Shown here in pieces: positions 17,112 to 24,643 of a DNA stretch of 60,159 nucleotides. The position numbers and the translations under genes are program-made. The notes beneath the pieces were generated by a model. It was not told where the DNA came from. It did no database searches and worked only from the letters and a program-made list of their open reading frames with translations. This DNA is from an uncultured Eubacteriales bacterium (lineage in GTDB: Bacteria > Bacillota > Clostridia > Oscillospirales > Ruminococcaceae). The stretch covers positions 1 to 60,159 of the forward strand of contig OMXI01000017.1 in NCBI GenBank assembly GCA_900314975.1, read 5' to 3'. Numbering within the stretch: position 1 is the first letter of the stretch; each line of letters starts with the position of its first letter.

Positions 17112-17127
17112 GTGCTTTTCAAAAATA

Positions 17128-17772
17128 TTATTCCAGCATTATTGCTATCAATGTTCCGTCGGGCATATCCATCTCGATACGGCTGAATTTTTCTCTCTTT
17201 TTGACCTTGAAATCGGTTATAGCACCCTGCTCTTTCAGATCTTCCGCGAGCTTGGTTACCATTTCCATTCTGTGTTCAAGGTCGGCGGCGATGAATTCGT
17301 CGGTTTGTTTAAGATCCTTCATAGCCTTCTCTGCGTCAAGCGCTTCGCCTTTTGTTACGACTTCTACTCCGGCTTTCGGCTTTGCCGAGGATACGGCATC
17401 TGCGGCTTTATCTTCAACATTGTCCGAGCCGTATGTTTTGTCACGTCCGGCGACTGCGTTTTTGTAATTATCCCCATTGCCTGATATATCGCCCTTTGCC
17501 GAAATGGTTGTATCTGTTTTGACCTCGTTCTCCTTGGAGCTCATAAACACGACTGTGCCTGCAACGACTGCGGCAAGGCAGGCTGTAAGTGCGATGAACT
17601 TTACTATTCCCGAGCTTTTTGATGCGGTCTGTGTTATCTCCTGCCTTTTCTGCTGCTCGTCAGCTTTGGCGGATGCATCTATTCTTTTATCTATTCTGTC
17701 CCACAGCTTATCCATATCGGGTGAGCTTTTCTGCATATGCTCCTGATAAGCATCTTGTATTCTTTTAGTCAT
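17128..17772 (-). CDS. Putative anti-sigma factor, single-pass membrane protein
   Basis: 214 residues from the ATG following AAGGAGG; the start overlaps the last 8 bases of the sigma gene, so translation is coupled. A charged cytoplasmic N-terminus of about 55 residues (MTKRIQDAYQEHMQK..DKLWDRIDKRID) precedes one membrane helix (about 58-78) and a variable Lys/Glu/Gly-rich outer domain. No zinc-binding anti-sigma motif is visible. The call rests on its place directly after an ECF sigma gene and on this topology, typical for membrane anti-sigma factors. The signal released by it is unknown. Confidence 0.7.
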   Translation of the reverse strand: MTKRIQDAYQEHMQKSSPDMDKLWDRIDKRIDASAKADEQQKRQEITQTASKSSGIVKFIALTACLAAVVAGTVVFMSSKENEVKTDTTISAKGDISGNGDNYKNAVAGRDKTYGSDNVEDKAADAVSSAKPKAGVEVVTKGEALDAEKAMKDLKQTDEFIAADLEHRMEMVTKLAEDLKEQGAITDFKVKKREKFSRIEMDMPDGTLIAIMLE

Positions 17773-18313
17773 ATAGTTCACCCTCCTTGTACAGTTTTTT
17801 TAGCCGCTCTATCGCGGTTCGGTAGTTCCACGCGACAGTACCCTGCGGTATACCCAGCGTTTCGCTTATCTCCTGAAGTGTCAGCTGCATGCCTATGTGC
17901 ATATCGACTATCTGTCTTTGCTTGGGGTTGAGAGCATTTAATGCCTCGCCAAAGGTCATACTGCTTTCAACGTCTTTTTCGATATCCTGCGTATCGGCAA
18001 GCTGTGTATCGGACTCGTCGTCGTCAAGCTCAAAGCTCTGCCGCCCGTTTTTGCGAAGAAAATCCAGGGCAAGATTTCTTGACATCACTGTTATGTAGCG
18101 CTTGTGACCGTTTCCTGCCTTGTACTGCGAAGCTGTTTCCCACAGCTTCATAAACAGGTCTGCTGTGAGGTCCTGCGCATCATATTCGCTTTTGACGATA
18201 CCCAGTATCACCTGATAGACCTGTTTTGCGTAAGCGTCGTAGATTTCTTTCAGCCCGTCTTTTTCCCCTTGAACAATGCGGGCAACCGCCGCGTCAAACT
18301 GCGCATCGGTCAT
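17765..18313 (-). CDS. ECF-type RNA polymerase sigma factor
   Basis: 182 residues. Region 2 spans about 20-95 (IYDAYAKQVYQVILGIV, AQDLTADLFMKLWE, RYITVMSRNLALDFLR) and region 4 about 120-180 (LNPKQRQIVDMHIGMQLTLQEISETLGIPQGTVAWNYRTAIERL, shown in pieces by its helix-turn-helix QEISETLGIPQGTV). An acidic linker (DDDESDTQ) joins them. Regions 1.1 and 3 are absent, as in ECF factors. GGGGG precedes the ATG. It forms an operon with the membrane anti-sigma protein, so it likely answers an envelope signal. Confidence 0.88.
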   Translation of the reverse strand: MTDAQFDAAVARIVQGEKDGLKEIYDAYAKQVYQVILGIVKSEYDAQDLTADLFMKLWETASQYKAGNGHKRYITVMSRNLALDFLRKNGRQSFELDDDESDTQLADTQDIEKDVESSMTFGEALNALNPKQRQIVDMHIGMQLTLQEISETLGIPQGTVAWNYRTAIERLKKLYKEGELYD

Positions 18314-18432
18314 TGTTTTTCCCCCTTGCTGTTTTATTTACGTTTGAACGTAGGTGTTTTTATTGTGCTATCTTTCACAAATTTCAAGCACACTTTTTGT
18401 GCATAATTTTATAATTCGGCTTTTACCCACAC

Positions 18433-18461
18433 ATTATACTATATTTTGCGCCATATTGCAA
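18433..18461 (-). promoter_or_regulatory. Promoter of the sigma/anti-sigma operon
   Basis: Minus strand TTGCAA (18461-18456), 17-base spacer, TATAAT (18438-18433). A second candidate nearer the gene (TTGAAA, 17, AATAAA) may be the autoregulated one. The leader also has ACGTT-TG-AACGT at 18340-18351. Confidence 0.5.
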
Positions 18462-18473
18462 GCGCCGAACGGC

Positions 18474-18510
18474 AAAACAAATCCCCGCAAACGCAAATCG
18501 TTCACGGGGA
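18474..18510 (-). terminator. Terminator of the GH3 gene
   Basis: Minus strand CCCCG-TG-AACG/CGTT-TG-CGGGG hairpin followed by ATTTGTTTT, 11 bases after the stop. Confidence 0.6.
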
Positions 18511-18520
18511 GAATTATTCA

Positions 18521-21217
18521 TCACTGTTCAAGGCGTTTGAACTTTATGCTTATTGGGTCAATGCCTGCGAGGCGGAAATGCAGTCTGACCACGGAGAAGC
18601 GCGAGAAGAAATACGCTTTTTCTACCGTATGGCTTACAGGCTTGCCGCCCGTGCCGTTCCAGGTGAAAGTACCCATTGACGTTCCTACGCAGAACACTGT
18701 GACTGGCATCTGCGCAAGTTCGCTCGCATTTGAGCTTGCGGTAAGGGTTATGCTGTAAGCGCCCTCCCTGGCTCTCTCGACAGTAAAGCTGTAGTCCATA
18801 TTTCTGCGCACCTTGACATCACAAAGGTCTATTTCCAGCTCGTCCTCAAGGTAGTAGACTCTGCTTGCAGCCTCCTGGTCTATCGTTTCATCGGGCTTAT
18901 TTACAACCTCTACCGTTTCGTCCTCGCCCATAATATGCTTCATAGCGTGGGTGTCAAGCAGGAAGGAGAGGATATTCTTTGCGCAGCGCTGAAGCTCTGC
19001 TCTTGTCAGTTCACCGTTTTCAAGAGCCTGCTGCACGTTGTCGGTGTGCTGCTCGCTGTTTGCGCAGACCATATAGACATCGTTCTGCGCTCTTACCATT
19101 GCGGCAAAGTTGTTTTTATCGGGCTCGCAGTCGCGGTCGTTGATATTTGCCCACCAGTCTGTCATGGCAAAGCCGTCAAAGCCCCACTGCTGTCGCAGGA
19201 TAACGGTATCAAGGTCAAAGCTACCCGCTGTCCACAGGTCGTTGACCTTGCCGTAGGTGGTCATAACAGAGCGGTTTTTGCCGCACTTTACAGCCATTTC
19301 AAAGCCGCGCAGGTAAATCTCGCGCAGCGCTCTTTCGCTGACAGCGGAGTCAAGGAAATGTCTGTTTGTTTCCTGGTTGTTGCCGCAGAAATGCTTTATC
19401 GTTCCCTCAACGCCCTGCGAGTGCAGACCGCGTAGCTCGCTTGCTGCCATAACGCCCGTGAGATAAGGATCCTCGGAGAAATATTCAAAGTTTCGTCCAT
19501 TGAGCGGGTGGCGGTGGATGTTCATACCGGGTCCGAGCAGGCAGTCAACATTGTTGGCGCGCATCTCAAGTCCGAGGAATGCGAAAAGTTCCTGTACAAG
19601 CGGCTTGTTGAAGGTCGAGGCGATAAGGGTGCCGTTTGGCAGGCTGAATGCCTTTGTGCCCGTGTCAAGACGCATACCCGAAGGTCCGTCAGAGCAGCAG
19701 CCGCAGGGAACGCCCATTTGTTTCAGATGCTCGCTCACGCCGCCGAAAGCTGCGGCAGTACCCGGGGTTACCTTCGGCGAGCACATACCTTCGCCGCGCA
19801 CAAGCACGTTAAGGTCGGTATCATCAAGCTGCGCGATGAAATCTTCAAGGGTGCATTTGCCGTTTTTAACGTCTGCAAGCTTGAAGCCTTTGTCGCCAGT
19901 GAAAGCTATCTCACTTGGCAAAAGCTCGTTTCTGCGCTGCTTTTCGTCTATCTTTGAGAGGGGGACTTTTTCAAAGGCGGGTACGCCGCCGCGGTTTACA
20001 ACTCTTTCAAACTCCATAACAGGTGCGAGTGCCTGCGAAAGCTGCTCAACCAGTTTTGTTTCATTCAGCTTGAAAGCGCACACCTCGTCGGCACTGCGAA
20101 CGTCGCTGCCCGCGTAGATCTTATACACGCCCTCTTCGAGAACCCACGCATAAGGGTAGCCCGTAACGCCGCTGTCGTCGTAGCTTGAGAACTTTCTTTC
20201 CTCGACGGTTATGGTGAGCGTCTGTTCCTCGCCGGGTGCAAGCTCTTTGGTCTTTTCAAAGCCGCAAAGCACCTTTGCAGGCTTGCCAAGCTTGCCCTGC
20301 GGTGCTTCGCAGTAGACCTGAACGACCTCTTTGCCTGCGCAGCTGCCGATGTTTTTAACTGTCGCGGTGACAGTGACTTTATCGCCGTCGAAGCTTGCGC
20401 CTGCGCTTATCTCAAAATCGGTATAGGAAAGACCGAAGCCGAACGGGTAGCGCACTTTTTCCTTTGCAAAAGTCTCGAACCAGCGGTAGCCGACGTAGAT
20501 ATCCTCGGTGTAGAAATTCCTCTCGGTGTTGTGGAAATACTTGTCCGACGGGTAATCCTTGACATCGCTGGGTGAGACCTCGCCCAGAAGCACCCTTGCT
20601 GCGCCTGTTCCGCCTGTCATTCCGCCCTGCCAGATGTAAAGGACAGCCTCAGGCTCAAGCTCGTCGACAAAGCTCATATCTATGATGTTTCCGACGTTGA
20701 GAACGACTATCATTCTCTTGAAATGCTTTCTTACGGTTTTCATCATTTCAAGCTCGTCATCGGTCAGCTTATAAGAGCCTGCGGTGTTTGAGTTATCCTG
20801 CTCCTCACCTGCCGTTCTGCCGATAACTACTACGGCAGCTTGTGCGGTCTGCGCGGCTTTTGCGGCAAGCTCGTCGCTTAAGGGCATTTCCTTTTGGCAC
20901 CACGGCTCGCCGCCCCAGCCCTCGCCGAAATCGTGCGGATTTTCGTTGAGCCAGTCGCGGTAGGTGTTCAGTACATCTTCATTGAGCTTTGCACCTGCTT
21001 CAAGCAGACCGTCGGTGATATTTGTCACTTTCGCAACGTTGACCATTCCGCCCGAGCCTGTACCGCTTTTGTAGTAGTCAAGCTGTATGCGCCCGAAAAC
21101 AGCCGTTTCTTTATCCTTATCAAGCGGCAGCCCGCCCTGGTTGCGCACCAGAACTGCGCCCTCGGCATTTATCTGCGCTGCCTTTTCAATATATTCATTC
21201 CAATCAAGCTTTGCCAT
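18521..21217 (-). CDS. Glycoside hydrolase family 3 beta-glucosidase with swapped domains
   Basis: 898 residues; AAGGAGG precedes the ATG. Unlike most GH3 enzymes, the (alpha/beta)6 sandwich domain comes first (about 1-265, GxAVLVRNxGGLPL and AVVVIGRTAGEEQD), then a fibronectin III-like domain (about 270-385), then the TIM-barrel catalytic domain (about 450-800). The barrel has GPGMNIHRHPLNGRNFEYFSEDP, KHFCGNNQETNR and the nucleophile Asp687 in GFAMTDWW. The same reversed order is known for beta-glucosidases of R. albus and Butyrivibrio fibrisolvens. No signal peptide is visible, so it probably splits cello-oligosaccharides or other beta-glucosides inside the cell. Confidence 0.93.
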   Translation of the reverse strand: MAKLDWNEYIEKAAQINAEGAVLVRNQGGLPLDKDKETAVFGRIQLDYYKSGTGSGGMVNVAKVTNITDGLLEAGAKLNEDVLNTYRDWLNENPHDFGEGWGGEPWCQKEMPLSDELAAKAAQTAQAAVVVIGRTAGEEQDNSNTAGSYKLTDDELEMMKTVRKHFKRMIVVLNVGNIIDMSFVDELEPEAVLYIWQGGMTGGTGAARVLLGEVSPSDVKDYPSDKYFHNTERNFYTEDIYVGYRWFETFAKEKVRYPFGFGLSYTDFEISAGASFDGDKVTVTATVKNIGSCAGKEVVQVYCEAPQGKLGKPAKVLCGFEKTKELAPGEEQTLTITVEERKFSSYDDSGVTGYPYAWVLEEGVYKIYAGSDVRSADEVCAFKLNETKLVEQLSQALAPVMEFERVVNRGGVPAFEKVPLSKIDEKQRRNELLPSEIAFTGDKGFKLADVKNGKCTLEDFIAQLDDTDLNVLVRGEGMCSPKVTPGTAAAFGGVSEHLKQMGVPCGCCSDGPSGMRLDTGTKAFSLPNGTLIASTFNKPLVQELFAFLGLEMRANNVDCLLGPGMNIHRHPLNGRNFEYFSEDPYLTGVMAASELRGLHSQGVEGTIKHFCGNNQETNRHFLDSAVSERALREIYLRGFEMAVKCGKNRSVMTTYGKVNDLWTAGSFDLDTVILRQQWGFDGFAMTDWWANINDRDCEPDKNNFAAMVRAQNDVYMVCANSEQHTDNVQQALENGELTRAELQRCAKNILSFLLDTHAMKHIMGEDETVEVVNKPDETIDQEAASRVYYLEDELEIDLCDVKVRRNMDYSFTVERAREGAYSITLTASSNASELAQMPVTVFCVGTSMGTFTWNGTGGKPVSHTVEKAYFFSRFSVVRLHFRLAGIDPISIKFKRLEQ

Positions 21218-21271
21218 AATAGACCTCCTTATAATATCTCCTGTTGTATGAATTTATCTGCGTCTGTGCAT

Positions 21272-22018
21272 TCAGCGCGACAGCAGTTTAAGAAATTTCT
21301 TGTCATTCATCTGTTCGTTTGTAAGATACTCGCCGTCAAAAAACAACGCATATGTTGTTATTGGCGTAGGTGCGTTCTGAGCTGTCTGCTTGTCGGTAAT
21401 GTGGATCGCTCTGAACTGCACGCCCTGCTGCTGTGCGGTCTGCTGCACTATAGGGACATATTTAGCATTGAACGGACACTGACTGGTATAATAAAGCACG
21501 TAGCCCTTTTCATCGGTATGCGGATCTTTAGCACACGGTTTGAACTGCGGCTTTTCGGCATTCTTATCAAACGCAAGGAACCATAGCTGTATGCCGTTTG
21601 AGCTTTCGTCGCACACCTCAAATCCCTTGTGAGCGAGATATTTCGGGTCGGCTAAAAACGGCTTTTTCTTTGCACTTGACAGGATACAAAGTCCCTTTTT
21701 GCCCTTGCTTTTACTGTCTTTGATGCACTCTTCGAGCAGGTCGTTTGAGTAGCCGTGTCCTTTAAACGAGCCTGACACCCACAGACAGTCGATGTACATA
21801 TATCCGTCTGCGATGATGGGATTCCACGCATTTTCGGCGGGTATATACTCTATGAAGCATTTGCCGCGCTCAATGCTTTTGAGAAAGACAAGCCCTTCGT
21901 CAAAGCGCTGTGCAAGCCACGCTTTTTTTGAGGACACCTGAACGTCCTTGTTGTTTGAGATAGCACAGCAGATATGCTCGCTTTCAAGATTTTGCTTTGT
22001 CACCTGAATATACTGCAA
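21272..22018 (-). CDS. GNAT acetyltransferase with YoaP-like C-terminal domain
   Basis: 248 residues if translation starts at the TTG at 22018, which has GGGGAGGG seven bases upstream; the only upstream ATG (22054) has no ribosome site. N-terminal GNAT fold (about 1-140) with acetyl-CoA loop region SFKGHGYSNDLLEECI; the C-terminal part (about 150-245, VLYYTSQCPFNAKYVPIVQQ, FDGEYLTNEQM) resembles the thioredoxin-like YoaP domain. B. subtilis YoaP is an acetyltransferase of unknown substrate. It ends 54 bases before GH3 and no clear promoter separates the two, so they may be co-transcribed. Confidence 0.8.
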   Translation of the reverse strand: MQYIQVTKQNLESEHICCAISNNKDVQVSSKKAWLAQRFDEGLVFLKSIERGKCFIEYIPAENAWNPIIADGYMYIDCLWVSGSFKGHGYSNDLLEECIKDSKSKGKKGLCILSSAKKKPFLADPKYLAHKGFEVCDESSNGIQLWFLAFDKNAEKPQFKPCAKDPHTDEKGYVLYYTSQCPFNAKYVPIVQQTAQQQGVQFRAIHITDKQTAQNAPTPITTYALFFDGEYLTNEQMNDKKFLKLLSR

Positions 22019-22052
22019 AAGAATCCCTCCCCGAACAAAATATCTAAAAAAC

Positions 22053-22081
22053 ATTATAACGGATTTTTGTCAATAATGCAA
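22053..22081 (-). promoter_or_regulatory. Promoter of the acetyltransferase gene
   Basis: Minus strand TTGCAT (22081-22076), 17-base spacer, TATAAT (22058-22053), 35 bases before the TTG start. Confidence 0.65.
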
Positions 22082-22164
22082 GAGATTTTTGTGCAGTTTT
22101 TCAGTTAAAAGATATGACCTTAACAGGCTTTCAGGGAACGGTGAAAGTCATAGGCAGGAATATA

Positions 22165-22201
22165 CAAAACTTTGACAAAAAGAGCAAAGTTTTGATATAT
22201 T
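22165..22201 (+). promoter_or_regulatory. MATE pump promoter with inverted-repeat operator
   Basis: CAAAACTTTG (22165-22174) and CAAAGTTTTG (22185-22194) are perfect inverted repeats, centres two helical turns apart. They straddle the -35 box TTGACA (22172-22177); the -10 TATATT is at 22196-22201 after 18 bases. A repressor site of TetR or MarR type is likely; the regulator gene is not here. Confidence 0.7.
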
Positions 22202-22255
22202 TTTGGATCGCAAAATGCTACTATCTGTGTAGAGAAAAAGAAAGGAGAGAGCGTT

Positions 22256-23614
22256 ATGGCACTTGACAAGGCGCTTTACAAAAAGCTGTTCACGATAGTT
22301 ACGCCTATTGCGTTTCAGTTTCTGACGGCATCGCTTGTAACGGCAAGTGATGCGTTTATGCTGGGATTTCTTGACCAGGATTCGTTGTCTGCCAGCTCGC
22401 TTGCAGGGCAGGTATCATTTGTTTTCAGCCTGTTCTACGGAGCTTTTGTGTTCGGCAGCACCGTTCTTGCGGCACAGTACTGGGGCAAGGGCGACAGAAA
22501 TGCAGTCGAGCAGGTGCTTGCGATAACTATGCGCTACTCGCTGCTGGTGGGCATCATTTTCACTGCGGCGTGCCTTATATGTCCGCGCGCGATAATGCAC
22601 ATTTTCACATCGGACGAAAAGCTGATAGCGGCAGGTGCAAGGTATCTGCGGGTCGTTTCGCCGTCGTATGTTCTGGGCGGCTTTACGCAGGCGTACTACG
22701 GAATTATGAAGGTCTGCGACAGGGCAAAGCTTTCCTCACTTATCGGGTCGCTGTCGGTATTTCTCAATATCGGGCTGAACGCGCTGCTGATTTTCGGCAT
22801 TGGCTTTTTCCCGAAGATGAATATTATGGGTGCGGCGCTTGCAACAGACCTTGCAAGAGTGTTTGAAACGGTGTTCGTGCTTATCGTTATGGCAAAGGGC
22901 AAATGCCCGAAGCTGCGCGTAAAGCTGATGATCCGGCTTGAAAGCAGGGTCTTGCACCGCGATTACCGGAAATACACCCTGCCGATACTTATCAACCAGC
23001 TTGGCTGGGGCGGCGGAGTGACTATGTACTCGGTAATTATGGGGCATCTCGGCTCGGACGCTGTGGCTGCGAACTCGATAGCGAGCATTGTGCGCTCAAT
23101 GATAGCCAGCTTTTGCTGGGGCATTGCTTCGGGCGTGGGTATCATACTCGGTGCTATGCTCGGGCGCGGTGAGCTTGAAAAGGCGAAAAAGGCAGGCGGC
23201 AGCTTTGTGCGTTTCTCAATTGTCGTGGGGGTACTGTCGGGACTTGTTGTGCTGGCGGTGACACCGATAGTTCTGGCTGTGATAAAGCTTGAACCGACGG
23301 CGCAGCACTATCTGAAATATATGATGCTGTTTGCAGCGTACTACATAATCGGCAATTCACTCAATTCGACGATAATCTCGGGGATATTCCCATCGGGCGG
23401 CGACACGAGGTTTGGTATGGTGTGCGACGTGGTGACGCTGTGGGCGGTCGTTGTGCCGCTGGGTGCGCTCGCGGCATTCGTGCTGAAGCTGCCTGTGCTG
23501 GCTGTGGCGGCGATTCTTACGCTTGATGAGTTTGTAAAGCTGCCGTGGGTGTACAAGCACTATGTAAAATACAAGTGGGTGAAGAACATCACGAAGGAAA
23601 ACGTGAACGGATAA
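22256..23614 (+). CDS. MATE-family multidrug/Na+ efflux transporter
   Basis: 452 residues, normal for MATE, with twelve membrane helices in two similar halves; AAGGAGAG precedes the ATG. Signature stretches are TPIAFQFLTASLVTASDAFMLG, in two pieces FQFLTAS and DAFMLG, with AGQVSFVF in helix 2, and PILINQLGWG and SIASIVRSMIASFCWGIASGVGI in the second half (short blocks NQLGWG and WGIASGVG). MATE proteins export cationic drugs or metabolites in exchange for Na+ or H+. It is a single-gene unit with its own operator-bearing promoter and terminator. Confidence 0.92.
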   Translation: MALDKALYKKLFTIVTPIAFQFLTASLVTASDAFMLGFLDQDSLSASSLAGQVSFVFSLFYGAFVFGSTVLAAQYWGKGDRNAVEQVLAITMRYSLLVGIIFTAACLICPRAIMHIFTSDEKLIAAGARYLRVVSPSYVLGGFTQAYYGIMKVCDRAKLSSLIGSLSVFLNIGLNALLIFGIGFFPKMNIMGAALATDLARVFETVFVLIVMAKGKCPKLRVKLMIRLESRVLHRDYRKYTLPILINQLGWGGGVTMYSVIMGHLGSDAVAANSIASIVRSMIASFCWGIASGVGIILGAMLGRGELEKAKKAGGSFVRFSIVVGVLSGLVVLAVTPIVLAVIKLEPTAQHYLKYMMLFAAYYIIGNSLNSTIISGIFPSGGDTRFGMVCDVVTLWAVVVPLGALAAFVLKLPVLAVAAILTLDEFVKLPWVYKHYVKYKWVKNITKENVNG

Positions 23615-23619
23615 GACTA

Positions 23620-23646
23620 AAGACGGGCTTGATGTCCGTCTTTTTT
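23620..23646 (+). terminator. Terminator of the MATE gene
   Basis: AAGACGG/CCGTCTT hairpin followed by six T, six bases after the stop. Confidence 0.85.
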
Positions 23647-23659
23647 GTCTATAAATGCC

Positions 23660-23688
23660 TTGACGGTGCGGCGGGTAGGGTGTATAAT
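23660..23688 (+). promoter_or_regulatory. Promoter of the methyltransferase gene
   Basis: TTGACG, 17-base spacer, TATAAT, 36 bases before the start codon. Confidence 0.75.
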
Positions 23689-23724
23689 CATAATCGGAGT
23701 AAAATGCGGCAGTGAGGTGAGAAA

Positions 23725-24345
23725 ATGAACAATCCGTGGGAAGAGATAAGCCTTGACGATTACGAAAAGCACATGAGCCTTGACAGCGTAAGGCAGCTGC
23801 AGGCGATGAATGAAATAATGCGCAGTCAGTTTTGCGCGCACCCTGCAAAGACAGCTATGGTGCTTGGAGCTGCGGGCGGCAACGGACTTGAACACACGCG
23901 CGGCGGCGGATTTGAAAAGGTGTACGGGGTAGACATCAACGCCGATTATCTGCGTGAGGCGGCGCGGCGCTTTGAGGATATGGCAGGTGTGCTGGAATGG
24001 CTTAAAATAGACCTTTTAAGTGAGGCGGAAAAGCTGCCGCGGGCGCAGCTGGTGATAGCAAATCTGCTGATTGAGTACATTGGCTGCGAGGCGTTTTGCA
24101 AAGCCGTTTTGCAGGTGCAGCCCGAATATGTTTCGTGCGTTATACAGATAAATACCGACGAGGAAAAGTGGGTGTCGGATTCGCCGTATCTGCACGCTTT
24201 TGACAGGCTCGGCGAGGTGCATCATCAGATGCGGGAGAGCGAGCTTGAAAAGGCTATGGCACAGATAGGCTACAATATGGTTTTAAAATCTTGCGAGCCG
24301 CTGCCAAACGGCAAGGCGCTGGTAAGGCTTGATTTTGAGAAATAA
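23725..24345 (+). CDS. Class I SAM-dependent methyltransferase, substrate unknown
   Basis: 206 residues; GTGAGGTGAG precedes the ATG. SAM-binding motif I is MVLGAAGGNGLEHT (about residues 44-57) and motif II ends the next strand with YGVDINADYL, whose acidic Asp contacts the ribose. Motif IV-like AQLVIANLLIEYI follows. The rest (EVHHQMRESELEKAM) is the usual cap before the last strands. The acceptor cannot be read. It is monocistronic, between its own promoter and terminator. Confidence 0.8.
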   Translation: MNNPWEEISLDDYEKHMSLDSVRQLQAMNEIMRSQFCAHPAKTAMVLGAAGGNGLEHTRGGGFEKVYGVDINADYLREAARRFEDMAGVLEWLKIDLLSEAEKLPRAQLVIANLLIEYIGCEAFCKAVLQVQPEYVSCVIQINTDEEKWVSDSPYLHAFDRLGEVHHQMRESELEKAMAQIGYNMVLKSCEPLPNGKALVRLDFEK

Positions 24346-24370
24346 GGACACAGGCAGACAAATCAATACG

Positions 24371-24405
24371 GGCGGCAGAGAGGTAAAATGCTCTGCTGCC
24401 TTTTT
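24371..24405 (+). terminator. Terminator of the methyltransferase gene
   Basis: GGCGGCAGAG/CTCTGCTGCC stem (one mismatch) followed by TTTTT. Confidence 0.8.
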
Positions 24406-24487
24406 GTATGAGATTTTAACCAATGGGCAGGTTGGAGGTTTTACGGAATAACTGACAATTATCATTGCTTTTTGTGCAAAAAAATTG

Positions 24488-24516
24488 TTGACTTTGAGGG
24501 TAAAATCTGATATATT
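24488..24516 (+). promoter_or_regulatory. Promoter of the c-di-GMP gene pair
   Basis: TTGACT, 17-base spacer, TATATT. Transcription should begin near 24523, leaving a 120-base leader. Confidence 0.7.
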
Positions 24517-24539
24517 TTTAATTAGGTAATGAAATACGA

Positions 24540-24624
24540 CGGTTTGGGTATTATTAACAAGCTGACTGAAAGCAGGCTTTGATATCCGATATTTGCAGGG
24601 CGGAGCTGTGCTTTGCCTAAACCG
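24540..24624 (+). other. Structured 5' leader of the c-di-GMP operon
   Basis: CGGTTTGGG (24540-24548) pairs with CCTAAACCG (24616-24624, one G-U) and closes a domain holding a second hairpin, AAGC-bulge TGA-CTG-AAAG-CAG-GCTT (24559-24579), and G/C-rich pairing around 24594-24613. The fold ends 7 bases before the ribosome site AGGGG. It does not match c-di-GMP-I or -II riboswitch consensus as I know them. Candidate cis-regulatory RNA. Confidence 0.45.
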
Positions 24625-24643
24625 ACATAAAGGGGCGCTTTGA

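Noticed and set aside
24540-24624. Leader fold as a c-di-GMP-I (GEMM) riboswitch
   Set aside because: GGCAAA/GCAAAGCC-like pieces occur only on the opposite strand; the tetraloop-receptor layout and conserved joints are absent on the coding strand.
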